The position numbers were made by a program, and so were the translations under genes. Below are positions 1 to 11,989 of a stretch of DNA of 64,000 bases, in pieces. The notes below the pieces were generated by a model. It searched no databases, had not been told where the DNA came from, and worked only from the letters and a program-made list of their open reading frames with translations. How positions within the stretch are numbered: the stretch's first letter is position 1; every line of letters begins with the position of its first letter. The DNA is taken from assembly GCA_032622095.1 (NCBI GenBank), contig CP136062.1, positions 134,743,282-134,807,281 on the forward strand, given 5' to 3'. The DNA comes from Siphonodentalium dalli. Lineage: Eukaryota; Mollusca; Scaphopoda; Gadilida; Siphonodentaliidae.

Positions 1-314
1 TCGATGGACAGATCGCGCAAGGGACCCACGCCAATCTTCTCTGTTGGGATTCCAATTGTTGGCTCATTAAATATGCACATATGCTTAAGATAGGGTCGCA
101 CGATCCCGTAAGTCGGGTTTTGGATCCAAGTTAATGAAAATAATCGGTTTCCCCCAATAAACATCCATATAGTCAATATACATGATTTGGAGCAGAATTA
201 GGCAGTCCATATTGGACGCCATCATGGAATTTATTTTGTTTTGTTTAAATTTTCACACATAATTATTAGTTATGTGGATGGAGTTCTCATTAAACCTCAC
301 ATCCTTGTAATGGT
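1..314. other. Unassigned upstream sequence
   Basis: AT-rich DNA with no open frame or motif that I recognise. It ends at the first copy of a palindromic repeat. Confidence 0.5.
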
Positions 315-796
315 TACAGTAATGCCCAAAGTAATTGACCACTTAGCCACGTCATCATTATTGGTAATTTTTCAGGATTTGAAATCCTGAAAATTTCCCA
401 ATAATTTTCTGTGGTCAAGTGGTCAATTACTTTGAACATTACTGTATGAGGATAGAGTTATCATTGAACCTCAAATCCTTATATTGGTTACAGTAATGCC
501 CAAAGTAATTGACCACTTAACCACAGCAGAATTATGGGTATTTTTTCAGCATTTACAATCCTGACAAATTACCCATTATTCTGCTGTGGTCAAGTGGTCA
601 ATTGTTTTGAACATTACTGTATGATGATTGAGTTATCATTAAACCTCAAATCCTTATATTGGTTACAGTAATGCCCAAAGTAATTGACCCTTTAACCACA
701 GCATAATTATGGGTAATTTTTCAGGATTTAGAATCATGAAAAAATACACACAAATTTGCTGTGATTAAGTGATCAATTACTTTGGACATTACTGTA
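315..796. repeat. Three tandem copies of a palindromic foldback repeat
   Basis: Three units (about 315-446, 489-621 and 664-796) each start TACAGTAATG and end CATTACTGTA. Within each unit the left half is close to the reverse complement of the right half (GTAATTGACCACTT pairs with AAGTGGTCAATTAC), so each can fold into one long hairpin. The start-to-start period is 174-175 bp and the about 43-bp spacers between units are also alike. The structure is that of a MITE-like foldback element amplified in tandem. The third copy is the most diverged. Confidence 0.85.
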
Positions 797-1084
797 TGTA
801 GATGGAGTTAAACCTCACATCAGTGTGTTGGGTATTTGGACCTTGACTTGGGACCTTTGGTTTTTAACGCAACAAATGCGCGTACACCTTATACACAAAT
901 TTCTTATGTAACCAGAGTTTTTCTTGGATAAGATGAGTTTGAAGCCTGCTTACGTTTCAAAATGTTGTCAGTTTTGTATTGTCTGCAGCGAACTCGACGC
1001 GTTGAAGCAAAAGTTACAAAAGATAAAATGTGTATGTGACGAGACTAATACAAATGAAAAAATAAATTGAGGGAGGAGTGGGCG

Positions 1085-1760
1085 ATACAGGGAACTAAGG
1101 GTTTAACCGATATAAATGACCAATGTTGACATATTATGCATATCAACTCTACTGTTGCAACAAGGCTATAAAATATGGGGGTGTCAGAATCTTAGTCATC
1201 TCTATATAGTGCCAGAATAGTCATTTATGGAGTTCTATAAGATGTTGGGTTGGTTATATGGACTCGGAGAAAAGGGGTTTGTACCGATGAACTGACATAA
1301 ATTAGTGGATCAATGTTGCCATGTAATGCATCGCGACTGTACTAAAGCAGCAATGATATAAAATTGAAGGGGGGGGTCTGAAATTATCTCTATAGATGGC
1401 ACCAGGATTATATAGAAAGGAAAAGCAATTGATATACGTATACAGTATACTATAGTAATACCATAGACATATAAGTACAAGTATCACGAAATAAAATATT
1501 ACGTAACATGACTATATACCGATGAAAGAAATAAATAAATTGGACCGGGATTAGAGGTTGGGTTGGTTATATGTGGATAATTGGATATGGAATTAATACC
1601 GATGAAACGATACAAACTAGTGGAGCGATAAAGACCAATGTTGACACTTAGTCAGGCTACGCGGGGGAAATAGGGGTTGATACGATAGACCGAAATAAAT
1701 TTGTCGAGTGATAATGACCAATGTTGACGTATAAAGTAACGCGACTGTACTGTCACACAA
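1085..1760. repeat. Degenerate repeats around a CCAATGTTGAC core
   Basis: At least four diverged copies carry the word GACCAATGTTGAC or a one-base variant (near 1118, 1310, 1640 and 1718), often followed by a TGCATCGCGACTGTACT-like stretch and preceded by ACCGATGAA. GGGTTGGTTATATG occurs twice (near 1247 and 1558). These look like old, irregularly spaced tandem copies of a noncoding repeat. I do not recognise the family. Confidence 0.55.
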
Positions 1761-2403
1761 TTATCAGGGTGAACCCGTCAAATATGGACTCTAGTGCCCA
1801 ATATCGAACAGCTCAGAAAACATTTGCAGGGCCGTAAACATTTGAAGAGTTGTAAGGCTACAGTAATTTTAAAAAAAAAATTTAAAATTGACATTAACAG
1901 TGAAAACAGTAGCCAAAACGGCACTGTAGAGGCAGTAGCCAAGAGTGCACTACCAGTGGAAACTACCATGTACCAAGGCGGAAACTAAAATAACCGCATG
2001 ACAGCTGCTAATATGCACTGCAAGCAGTTGTAAAAATATGCACTGCAATGCCAACTGAATGGCAGAATAGCAGAAAACCTGCGCAAAAAAAAAAAAATCC
2101 ATTTTTTTTAATCCGCCTGTATTAATAGACTGCCGGTCTCAAGCCCGGATAAAGGATGAGAGGAGTTTATTGTAATGCGAGAAGCTTTACGCCAGGCACG
2201 CTCATGCATTTAATTAGTTATTAGACGCCATTCAATAATCCGCTTTGAACAAGTCCGGCGCTCTCCCGTCAATGCGTCATATAAATGATATAAAACTTAA
2301 TTTAACTGAAATTTTCAAATATTTTATTGAACAGTGTTATACACAACATAGTGTATATGATTAAATGGAATAACACCCTCTCCATTTGCCATTATTCTTA
2401 TTT

Positions 2404-2470
2404 TTAACCCGCCGGACTTCTTTTCGCCCGCCGGTCTTCGCCGGTCTTCGCCGGTCTTCGCCGGACTTCT
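2404..2470. repeat. Short tandem repeat of CCGGTCTTCG
   Basis: A 10-bp unit CCGGTCTTCG is repeated about four times, flanked by CCGGACTTCTTTT on both sides. It is a GC-rich minisatellite in otherwise AT-rich DNA. Confidence 0.7.
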
Positions 2471-2767
2471 TTTAGAACGACCGATCGAGTGCGCTAAATT
2501 TGTAAACAAAGTTTTGTCAATAGTCGTTTTGGTCAAACTATCCATTTTTAGACCGGGACAGCAGATCCGAATAGTAGCTAAGATGTATTTAGATAGAATT
2601 ATCAAAAGAATTTGACCGATCAGGGTAGATTTTAAGAGAATGTAGTGGTGATAATTCCAGAAAATAAAGATGGAGGAGAATCACAATTAAACTTCCCACA
2701 ATGCACTTCACTAAACCAGGGGTTCCCAATAGGTGATATATTATTTTAAGGCTATCAGGGTATTTAT

Positions 2768-2900
2768 ATTTTCAACAACATATTATTACACCGGTGACTT
2801 TAAGTTTACAATTTCAGCCTGTCCTGACCCTATGGATACGATTTATCATATTTTCAAAAACGTATTATACACCGGTGCCGTTAACTTTACAATTTCAGCA
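2768..2900. repeat. Two-copy direct repeat, about 82 bp apart
   Basis: Two segments (about 2768-2818 and 2850-2900) share ATATTTTCAA, a TATTA(T)ACACCGGTG core and TTTACAATTTCAGC. It is a local duplication of noncoding DNA. Confidence 0.6.
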
Positions 2901-4960
2901 TATACGTGATTCTATTGGTACGATTGAGTAAGGTACAAAACAAAATATCCAAGAATATATTTCTCCATTCGACCATGAGTCTGTACAGATCTGTACACCA
3001 GTTTCCACCCACTTCGTGGCGGGAATAACGTTCGCCTCAACGATGAAACAGGAACTATAAAATATAATATCATCCCACATGACAAAACAAACCCTGTATA
3101 TATTTGCATGTACAAACATTATATGTCTGTTCTCGTGAATTCACCGGCGGGTTCTAGGACGGGTGGTCTGTAATACTCACATAACGGCACGTGCGTTAAA
3201 GCGATATGAAACACTCCGGTTGGGAGATCAAATAGAATGGAGAATAATCCTGCTGAAGGTAGTTATGTTTACGAATATCAATCAAAATTTACAGCACACA
3301 TCATCATTCTTATATATTAATTAAATGCAATGACTCTTGAAATCATTTGGGAGACCTTTTAACAACTGTTAACTGGTTGATATATAGTTTACGGTTTGTC
3401 AATTTAGTTCGCTCGCACTCGATATAACTTCATATTAGATAATTACTTTTCTTGGGATCCTTGATCAAATTAGAAAGTAATTTAAACAGAACTCTCGGAA
3501 TATTCCTGTTAAACAACAGTAACGCATTTTTTCAAATAGATAGCATAATACTCAGGAAATAGAATTAAAGACATATTATAGATTTACTTCAGTGATTAAA
3601 ACCCATAAGTTAGATACCAAACAAGATCTCCACTGGAAGAATGTAGAAATCGACTAAGATTGTCGAAAACTTTATCTGCATCGACCTGGCCATTTAAGAG
3701 AACACAAAGTTTGAACTACACACAAATGTAAATATTTATACTTTATTCGGACGATTTATTGGGCATAAACATTACGGAAATGATTCCACCAACAATAGGA
3801 AATGTATGTACTTCGTTTATAACAATGACGCTGTTTTCTGCCTATTTTGATATCAAATTTATGAAAATAACTTACTAACTCATGAGTCTTTATTATTCCA
3901 TTATGTATACCTCAGTACAGCGTTTCACATCACTTTAACATGCATGCGCTCATTTCTACATTTCTCAATTCCATATTGTCTTTCCTTTACTTGAAATATG
4001 GACTAGTTGGATTATAAGGACATGGCTGGAATAAACCTAAAACATTATGTACACACGTAATTCGGTAAATTTGATGTCCTGTATTGTTGGAGCAACTTGT
4101 TATCTTTCATGTAAAATATGACACTGGCATCCCGAAAATTCACAAAAGCATCCACCATTTATACACTCAAAAAGAATATAGAAGATCATAGTTTAGAACA
4201 TTCTTTATTATCTACCGCTGATTGGGAAACATTGACGCTCTTTATAAGAGACGATCGTTGGATATTTTATTCACCTCACACAAGAAAAAAAAATCAAAAC
4301 GTCTTAAAGGGTTATCATTTGAAAGTCGATGTAATACTGACACCACCACAGACCCTGTACGATTCTTATGCGCAGAACTGGATGTACGTACATTTCGATA
4401 AGTAGGTTATTTATATGCTTTTAAAAACAACTGGGTGGACACCACACAAGGTTGCTCAGTTGCCATGGCAACGGTTTGAATAGACATGCAAAATATTGAG
4501 GTTCCAGACAACTGGAAAGCTTACATTGAACCACTTATTTAGCATCGGATCCGAGTTGCTCGGTTGCCATGACATACTAATCGGAATGGACATATAACCA
4601 GTTCTCCTACGGGGGTATATGGTGGTGCGAGTATTAATGTCTGACCATCACAATCTCCTATTAAATTAGTATTATAGTATGTTGAAAATTGCAACCTCTC
4701 CAAGTTAATTTCTGGCTGAAGAAGGCCATGAGGCTGAAAATTATATAAAAAACGACAGTTTTCATTCGATCCAGTTTGCGCCACTGGACAATGTTCCACT
4801 CAAGTTTAAAGGGACATAAGGCACTCGCAGTGGGTGAATTTGAAGAAAAAAATCATCACTAAGAAAAACATGGAAAACAGATATACTTTGTTTTTATTGC
4901 ATAATCCCGCAACGAAGTTATGGGAGATGCTGAAATGTCAACTTGTTCAAGATATCCGTC
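2901..4960. other. Gene-free upstream stretch
   Basis: There are several short open frames, the longest 95 codons at 4118-4405, but none shows a domain, composition bias or splice context that supports a gene. GTTGCT(C)GGTTGCCATG words recur near 4450 and 4552. I see nothing else. Confidence 0.4.
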
Positions 4961-5280
4961 TGCCTGTGGACGCAACTTTGTCCGAGCTTTTATTCGTTCA
5001 TTTTTCGGTATATGTTGTTAAAATTTGACAAATATATTTAGCATGAAATGGGAGTTATTCCCCCTTTTCAACTTATACATTTTTGCAACCCTGTTATCTT
5101 GTCCGAGCTTGTATTATTTCATTTATTGGTTAATGTTTATGACACTGTTGGCAAAATTATTGACCATGATCAGAATCTGTACACGTTCTATAATTATCAC
5201 CTCTCTCGACTTATAAATGTTTGGTAACATATTTATGTTATACTGTGTAAGCTTGTACTCGTTTACCAGTCAATTCTATG
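4961..5280. repeat. Degenerate tandem repeat with TGTCCGAGCTT
   Basis: TTGTCCGAGCTT followed by TATT and TTCATTT occurs near 4978 and 5099, and a weaker copy lies near 5248. The period is about 120-150 bp. It is noncoding and of unknown family. Confidence 0.4.
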
Positions 5281-6139
5281 AGACTTGATACATATATTTA
5301 CCGCCATGGCAACCTGTGCACTTGCAATTACCAGATTAGCTGGGCGTATTTTAGTTAATTATGACATTTCTGACTTTTTGCCATTTTTTTTTATAGTTAT
5401 ATCTGTTTTCCATTTCGATCTGCGATTTAAAATGTTGGTCAGTATGTATATGGTGACCACAAGGAGTATTTGAAACAGTTGATAGCTCTCGTTATCTTTG
5501 ATTTTTGAGTATTTTAAGTCAATATTGTGATACTTTGTATATTTCTCAACCTATATGGTCCGTGCTACCAAATTAATTATACATAATTTCAGGATCGAAA
5601 GAGAATTCTCCATTTAGTATGCCTACCTTTTTTGTAGCCAATATCCACTGCTGAGTATCCATATAGTCCCAAATGGGACAGTGATACTTCTAGTCGTTAT
5701 TATTGAGATATCACCATGCAGGGACGAGATGTCGCATGCTGAAAGCCTGAAACCATTATTATGTAAATAGTACATAACAGTGCAAATCATTTTATCAACA
5801 AACATTAAACAGATCAAGCCAAATGTATTTTTTGTAATTAGTTGAAAATCGGTTTACTGGAACATTTTTCATTGCGTAGACGTTTTGTAGTGTAGACCTG
5901 TATGTACCAGAATGTACTCATTGTTGGATGGTAAAATGGTTGGCACGGCAACAGTGATGTTTAAAACACAATGCCTTGTCATCGAAGAGTTATCAATAAT
6001 AAAATTAAGAAAACAAATCGATTTATTTGTCCTAATTATTCTTAGTGACGATGGTTGTACACACTTTTATGATATTACAAATTTGCATACGGCAATTGCC
6101 TTATGTCCTTTTAGCAATTTATTATACTTACATGTTTTA
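5281..6139. other. Gene-free stretch
   Basis: AT-rich DNA with short chance open frames only. I see no repeat or motif worth calling. Confidence 0.4.
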
Positions 6140-7640
6140 ACATGTAAGTATATTGTAATTCTTCTGGCTTTTATTATTATTTTTTTTTTTCTTCTTATTA
6201 TTCCAATAACATGCCTTAATCTCTGGAACGGCTGAACCGATTCATCCAATTTTTTCGGTTTCTGTATATAACTTTGGAAGTTCTAGTAAAATGGCCTATT
6301 CAGAATTTCGTCCGACCTTGACCTTCGGAGTTATCGCCATTTTGTTGATTTTTGGAGTTTTTTTGCGACACAAAAGTCACTTGCGAAATCGATGTTTGAA
6401 TTCTTATATCGTCGAAACGGCTTTACCGATTGATTTGAAATTTGGTACATGCATAGCCATTGAGTATACGAAGTCGATGTACAAATAGGGAATTTCGTCT
6501 GACCTTGACCTTTGGAAACAACGCTCTTTATCGGTTTTATTGTTGTTTTCCTATCTCCTCCGAAACGGCTTGAGATATCTGGTTCGGACTTTTTTCATTA
6601 TTTGCGCATGTATGTGTGTTATGAACCACCGAAAAATTATAGGGTTCGCACTTCCGGTTTAAAAGTTCGCTATGGGTCGAAGGTTAAAAGAACGTTCTTT
6701 ATAAGGAATCCAGAATGGCTCGAGCTATTGAGTTGGGACTTTTTGTATCATGTGCAGCAAACTCTGCGCTCTATAACGATATATATAGTTAATGGATTGC
6801 ACTTCCGGTTTTGGATAACGGGCGTGTGGGTATGTATCTCAAAACTATTTTGGCGCAGATTTTGATGCAATTTGGTGGACGTCATCAGTAGTTGCCACTG
6901 ATTACTATGCAACTCGAATTTTAAAAATCGGACATAAACTTCGAGATGGCTGTTTAAAAACCTGGTTTTTATGGGGTTTTCGTGCCCCTAAAATGCCTTG
7001 ACAAATTTCAAAATCGATGTTTGATTACTTTTGTCGTCGAAACGGCTTGGCCAATTGATTTGAAATTCCGTACCTCCATGGGCATTGAACATATGCAGTC
7101 GACGCACTAATAGGGAATTTCGTCTGACCTTGACCTTTGGAAACAACGCTCTTTATCTGTTTTATTGATGTAAACGTATCTCCTCCGGAACGGCTTTCGG
7201 ACTTGCATTATTAGTTTCCTCTCATCATGTGCTACAAACACGCGAAAAATAGTATGGATAGCACTTCCGGTTCGAAAGTTCGGTATTGGTCGAAGAATCG
7301 GTTAACGCTCTTTGAAAAACGTTTTTCTCCTGAATTTGACCAAATTCATAAGGCGGCATCGTTAGTCCGAACTGAAGACAACGCCTTAACAATTAGCGCA
7401 ATCGACCAAAAACTGACGTCACAGCACCCGATTCAAATTTTGACTTTTGGGTATCCTGCAAGGTGGGAGCCTTGCCCTGATTTCTTTGAAAAAGGCGAAT
7501 ATATCCAAAACGACTCTACCGATTGCCTTGATTTTGTGTACGTACATAGCTCCCGTCCTTGGCTATTGACTGGACTGGGTGCGGAGTCCGTCTGTATAAT
7601 GATATTATATAGGGTACTGATTTGACTTCCGGTTTGGGAG
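6140..7640. repeat. Two tandem copies of a roughly 625-bp repeat
   Basis: AATCGATGTTTGA is followed by CGTCGAAACGGCTT and TTGATTTGAAATT at 6387 and again at 7012 (625 bp apart). TAGGGAATTTCGTCTGACC and GGAAACAACGCTCTTTAT likewise recur near 6486 and 7109. Phrases of the type 'AACGGCTT...GATTTGAAATT' resemble repetitive arrays I have seen in molluscan DNA, but the family is not identified. The open frames of 117 and 132 codons here (6512-6865 and 7227-7625) lie inside the repeat and are not supported as genes. Confidence 0.7.
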
Positions 7641-7650
7641 AACTGGCGAG

Positions 7651-8134
7651 TGGGTGTGTATCTCAAAATGTTTTTGGTGCAGAATTTTATGAAATTTAGT
7701 GGATAGAATACTGTGGTTGGTGACTAGTACTATGGTCTATAGTATCACAATACTCGCATGTGTCTGCTGACAAATAACCCGTTATCCGATGACACCAGTT
7801 CCCGTCATTGGCAACATGGAAGTATCGAAATTGCTGTGCAATTACAGTTTCATTCTAGTTATTTTTAAAATTTCAATAACAATGACATTCTTTGGTAAAT
7901 ATCTGTCTATTTTATACATTACATTTTTTTGTGAACATTGTCGCGGCGAGATAAAGCAAAAGCGGTTAATTAGATTATAATTATAAATGTTATATGTTGC
8001 TGCAACTCTATTTTTGTACCCCGAATAGACCTTTGAACAATTATGTGTCGCTATAGATCGATGAATTTTATAATTACAGACCTATAAACACAAGACTGAA
8101 CTGCGTATAAATCATTTGGGTGGCATACACAATC
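7651..8134 (+). other. Presumed proximal upstream or 5'UTR region of the receptor gene
   Basis: This is the sequence immediately before the receptor start codon. An AG at 8078-8079 after TTTTATAATTAC could be a 3' splice site ending a 5'UTR intron, but its pyrimidine tract is weak. No TATA box or initiator can be called with confidence, so the true transcription start may lie far upstream. Confidence 0.3.
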
Positions 8135-8223
8135 ATGAGGACGTTACCATGAAGCAATGGCTGCGACCTACTCTACGAACTACTTTGACAATACAACAGA
8201 CTACCTTACCCCGGAAAATTTAA
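8135..8223 (+). promoter_or_regulatory. Two upstream ORFs before the receptor start, one overlapping it
   Basis: An ATG at 8135 opens a 5-codon uORF ending in TGA at 8150-8152. A second ATG at 8149 (A at -3) opens a 24-codon frame that ends in TAA at 8221-8223, out of frame with and overlapping the receptor start at 8157. The receptor ATG has G at -3 and G at +4, a good context. If these bases are in the mature mRNA, the overlapping uORF would reduce receptor translation. Whether they are transcribed is not known. Confidence 0.45.
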
Positions 8224-8864
8224 TAGAGACATTTACTGAATTGTCCGAGAAGAAGGTATGTCAATCGAAGAACGGCATAGTTCAATGCGTGTTCTACCCA
8301 GAATGGATTTTGCGGAACTTGAAGAAGGAACATCTCCAATTCATTCAGAAACTCCGCGAGTCTGGTATGTGCTCATGGAACAGTTCCTCGTCTTATGCCA
8401 CGTGCAACATATCCAGCATTCTAACGGATTCGAACCTTCCACAGGAAATGACATTTGGGACTGAATCTGCAGTAGTCACTATAATCTACACGTTTTTGTT
8501 CGTTATCGCCGTTACAACAAACATTACTGTGATTTGGACGTTACTTCGAGTTCAGAAGAGGTACGCGTCCAAAATGAACATTTTCATTTTACATTTGGCT
8601 GCCGCTGACCTGTTCGCCGCATGTGTCATGATGCCACTGGAAGTGTTCTGGCACATTAATGCTCGTTGGACGGCTGGGGATACAATGTGTAGAATGATGA
8701 TGTTTCTGCGTGTTTTCGGCCTGTATGCGTCGTCTTTCATACTCATCACGATAAGCATAGACAGGTATATCGTGACCACTAAACCCACCAGCTACTGGCC
8801 TCGCCGTTCCACAACCATGCTGACATGCGCTTGGTTTGCTAGCGGATTATCCAGCCTTCCACAG
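8157..8864 (+). CDS. GNRHR-like: GnRH/AKH/corazonin-type neuropeptide receptor, exon 1 (N-terminus to TM4)
   Basis: The exon encodes the first 236 residues of a rhodopsin-like GPCR. The extracellular N-terminus has sequons at N12, N75 and N84. TM1 is about 107-130 (N122). TM2 is about 140-163 with LAAAD, so D151 is the sodium-site Asp. TM3 starts at C178, the ECL2 disulfide partner, and ends in DRY at 202-204. TM4 is about 219-236. The start ATG at 8157 has a strong context, and no earlier in-frame ATG is evident. The exon ends CCACAG|GTAAAA in phase 0 after Pro-Gln; the open frame runs on to 8966 into intron. TM3 and TM4 and the exon-2 continuation match the GnRH, adipokinetic hormone and corazonin receptor superfamily, which couples to Gq at the plasma membrane in family members. 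Which of the three it is cannot be settled without TM6-TM7 and a tree. Confidence 0.9.
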
Positions 8865-9243
8865 GTAAAATATATACGTATTTCATGTAAAATGTCATGC
8901 AATATCAACAAGACTTCTTTTAGATGCCATTCGGGGAGAAACTATAAAGTTTTGTGCGAACCGTAAACGATAACATATTAAAGGAGAACAACTCATCTTT
9001 GAAAAGAAATACAGCATACTAATTGTTCTTGACAACCCATCATTAAGTCTTTTCTGAATTTGCAGAGAAACGCAACTATATTTCTAAAACCCTGACCAAT
9101 TTGACAGATAGCAACGATAATAATTTGACAATCGGAAGCTCGAAATTTCTACCAAACTCTTTATTCAAATAAATATACATGTCCTAATGATTAAGATCTA
9201 AATCGAGTTTTAAAAACAATACTGAAACTCCCAAGCTAACTTA
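8865..9243. other. Intronic DNA, nothing recognised
   Basis: This is the first 379 bp of intron 1. I see no repeat or coding similarity. Confidence 0.4.
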
Positions 9244-9372
9244 ATCTTAAGCATCGAGCATTGAAGGTCTGGTAACTTTACAAGAATTGACACATGTATT
9301 AAAAAATTCGAAAAATTGTAAATGCCCGGGACCATCTGGTTACACATATGAATTCTTCAAATTGTTCTGGTC
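9244..9372 (+). pseudogene. LINE reverse transcriptase scrap (L1/Tx1-like)
   Basis: The + frame across 9268-9370 reads LQELTHVLKNSKN, then CPGPSGYTYEFFKLFW. This resembles the first RT block of L1/Tx1-type LINEs (EL..ALK..KN.K.PG.DG...EFYK.FW). No other RT block follows, so it is a short fossil with no catalytic residues. It is a different LINE type from the six larger elements in the window. Confidence 0.6.
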
Positions 9373-9540
9373 TGTCGGTTGTAAAACTCCTAATTTGGTG
9401 CGCTTACTAGTACAACTCACAATACGATTCATCGTATTATTCCTTATTTAGATTCGCGCGCTTTACGTCGGTTGTAAAACTCCTAATTTGGTGCGCTTAC
9501 AACTTACAACTCACAATACGATTCGTCGTAATATTCCTCA
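9373..9540. repeat. 94-bp tandem duplication
   Basis: GTCGGTTGTAAAACTCC followed by TAATTTGGTGCGCTTAC occurs at 9373 and 9467. ACAACTCACAATACGATTC follows in both copies. It is a recent local duplication. Confidence 0.75.
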
Positions 9541-10247
9541 TTTGGTATGTATTACCATATATAGGTTAGGAGAAAATACTAACTGGATTGAAACATATTC
9601 ATCTCTTTGCGAGAACAATTATATTATGTACACGTTTCTGTCTGATCATTTCCCAATCATGAAGTATATAACGTTGATTAGCTTCATTTTGAACTGACAG
9701 CGGGTAGAATGGGTCGATTAAAATCAAATTTGATGTGATTTGAATGCGATTATTGATTGCGCCAATAAATTTATCTACGCATTCCACAGCGCAACGGAAC
9801 ATTTTCATTGTACGATACGGTAGTTCCCAGTGTTTGTCTATAAACAATCGTAACGTAACTTTTTTGTGTTTGTTTACATAACCAAGGGTACAAACATGAC
9901 AATAATATGCAATCTACGCGATATTTATGATTTGTATAAGAACAACATCTGTCTATTATATAATATTCTTTCTGTTTATGGCGGTTTTAGTGGATGTGAC
10001 TTTTTGAAAACCTATATCCACAGGGAAAGCCGCCCGTATCTTTGATATGATGACGAAATGGTCAAATATCGACTTTCAAGCGAGTAACTTTTAGTAAGTT
10101 TTGAATGTTTGTCAGCCTAGCACAAATTCAATAATCGCCTCTTATTTAGGGTATCCATGTATCCGTTGCCCCCCCCCCCCCCAAAGCTGGAAGATAATAA
10201 AGAGCGCTCTCAATTATGACCTTTTGTGATACCCTTCGACGTATTAA
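9541..10247. other. Intronic DNA, nothing recognised
   Basis: AT-rich DNA with a run of about 14 C near 10170. No coding signal or repeat was identified. Confidence 0.4.
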
Positions 10248-10704
10248 TTAAAGGTACTCAATCCGATTCGATGGTCCCCATATGATTAACTTCCAACAAC
10301 AACATTTTTTTAAATGCCGCTTCAGTTATCAGAATGGAGTAATTGCCAAAAATAATGCAAACCACATGCAGTCAACTATGATATTAAATTACCCAAAACC
10401 TGTTATTTATAAAAATCTTGATCAGCGAATTTTTGCCGGTTTATCAAATATCTGACACACAAAAGCCACTTGATTTTAGAGTTATCCATCTTCATCCGCA
10501 ATTTGGCCAGAGAAAGTCTTCTCGTCGACTGTTTACTGAGCCACTTAAAATTATCGGTGGTGAAAAATAATAGATTTCAAACATCGATATCTGATCACTT
10601 TTAGCTTTGATGGGTGGGCTTCTCGACTCGAATCAAATATTAATGACCCCCAAAGCCAAGGTAATAGTAATTTGCGAGCGTTTATTCGGATTCAGCATCT
10701 TTAA
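10248..10704 (+). mobile_element. TTAA MITE family 1, copy 1
   Basis: The element starts TTAA then AGGTACTCAATCCGAT and ends in a decayed inverted copy (CGGATTCAGCATC then TTAA). It shares with the other copies the CAACAACAACATTT, GTTATCAGAAT and CTCGACTCGAATCAA words. It has no coding capacity, so it is a non-autonomous DNA transposon. The TTAA at both ends suggests piggyBac-like mobilisation, which is inference. Confidence 0.75.
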
Positions 10705-11989
10705 GGATGAGTTACTAAGTACCTTTTTTAATTTTCTTTTGCCTAGTAAGTGGAAAATTTGCTAAAGAATTTGTTTTGATAAATCGGACCGTGGAGCTTT
10801 AAAGGTGACATGGAGCGGTTATTTAGAGTGGTCTATGCCCCTTATATAAATGTGCCATGATCGGCCGGACCCAAGACCAGTGGAAACACGAAGCTTCTGG
10901 ACTGCCGCCAGGAAGTCGAGAAATCACCGTTACGTCAACTCCCCAAAGTTTGCGCAAATAGTTATCTCCCCGTGAATGGTGACGTCACGAATTGATGTAA
11001 CAGTAATGGAGTTCAAAAATGATCGCCTTATATCACATGATATAAAGCTATTACATATTTCCTAAATCTCCCACTTGTTATATATCACTTGACATCGCGC
11101 CAACAAAATGACCGCGCATCTTACATTGATTCAGGCGGTTAATACTATTTTGAAAACTGCATGACACCAACACCAGACAATCCAAAATTATTGCTTTGTT
11201 CATTAAAGTTAAATTCTTGTCCAACTTCATTGCACTAACGAAAATAGACACAAAAACAAAGAGGCAAATTGGGGGACTATATTTTCCGTCGCCAGCCACA
11301 GAGCGCGCAATACTCTCGTATACGGTTACGAAGCGTCTCAGCCAACGCTGTAAATGTATTCATTTTGCGGCTTCTTTTAAGGATTTTGATTTGTTAAAAA
11401 GCCATAAAGTTCTAGTTTTTTCATGTGATATACAAGATCTTCAACTTGTTATGTTGTGATATAAGGTTTTATGAAACTCTTTTCATTAAAATATTATCTT
11501 CTACGTGTTACACTGCGCTATCAGTACCTGTTCATATGTCTTGGAGTTGTTACATGTATATCTATGTTGTGTTGTGCATGGACGCTTGTATCTACGAAAT
11601 TTCAGTGATATGAGAATCTATTCTAGATATAAAGATAGTTCAAGGAATTTGTTTTCACACGCGGCATATTTGTAGCTATGGCACAATAGGCCTGTAGCCG
11701 CGAAATTAAATACGATCATAAAACAGAACTATCTCTTATTTTGGCATTCGGCGTTTACTCCTCCCAGCGGTAAAATTAGCGGTCGGCTCGTGATTGTCTC
11801 CATTGTAAAATTGCTACGTTCACCAGTAAAAATAGGCAGGTCATCTACCGGTAATCATAGCGAATCGTTGTGTGACCAAACTAGGAGAAAATCTCAATCT
11901 TGGTATATATGATCTTTTCATTGAATACAACATTTTACTGAGGACTTTATTTGGCCTATACATACTGAGTTTTAAGCTGCCGTCTTAAC
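10705..11989. other. Intronic DNA between MITE 1 and the Ty3 relic
   Basis: Short open frames on both strands (for example 11196-11459) show no similarity that I recognise. Words such as CAACTTGTTAT and GTGATATA recur loosely near 11060 and 11430, too weakly to call a repeat. Confidence 0.35.

Noticed and set aside
4118-4405. 95-codon frame as a gene
   Set aside because: No domain, no splice or regulatory context, and the surrounding DNA is noncoding in character.
6512-7625. 117- and 132-codon plus-strand frames as genes
   Set aside because: They lie in two tandem copies of a noncoding repeat and differ between the copies.
8425-8440. tRNA T-arm-like GGATTCGAACC
   Set aside because: It is inside receptor exon 1, and no acceptor stem or anticodon arm can be folded around it.
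8865-8966. Extension of exon 1 to the stop at 8966
   Set aside because: A consensus donor at 8865 in phase 0 and the perfect continuation at 47744 make the read-through frame intronic.
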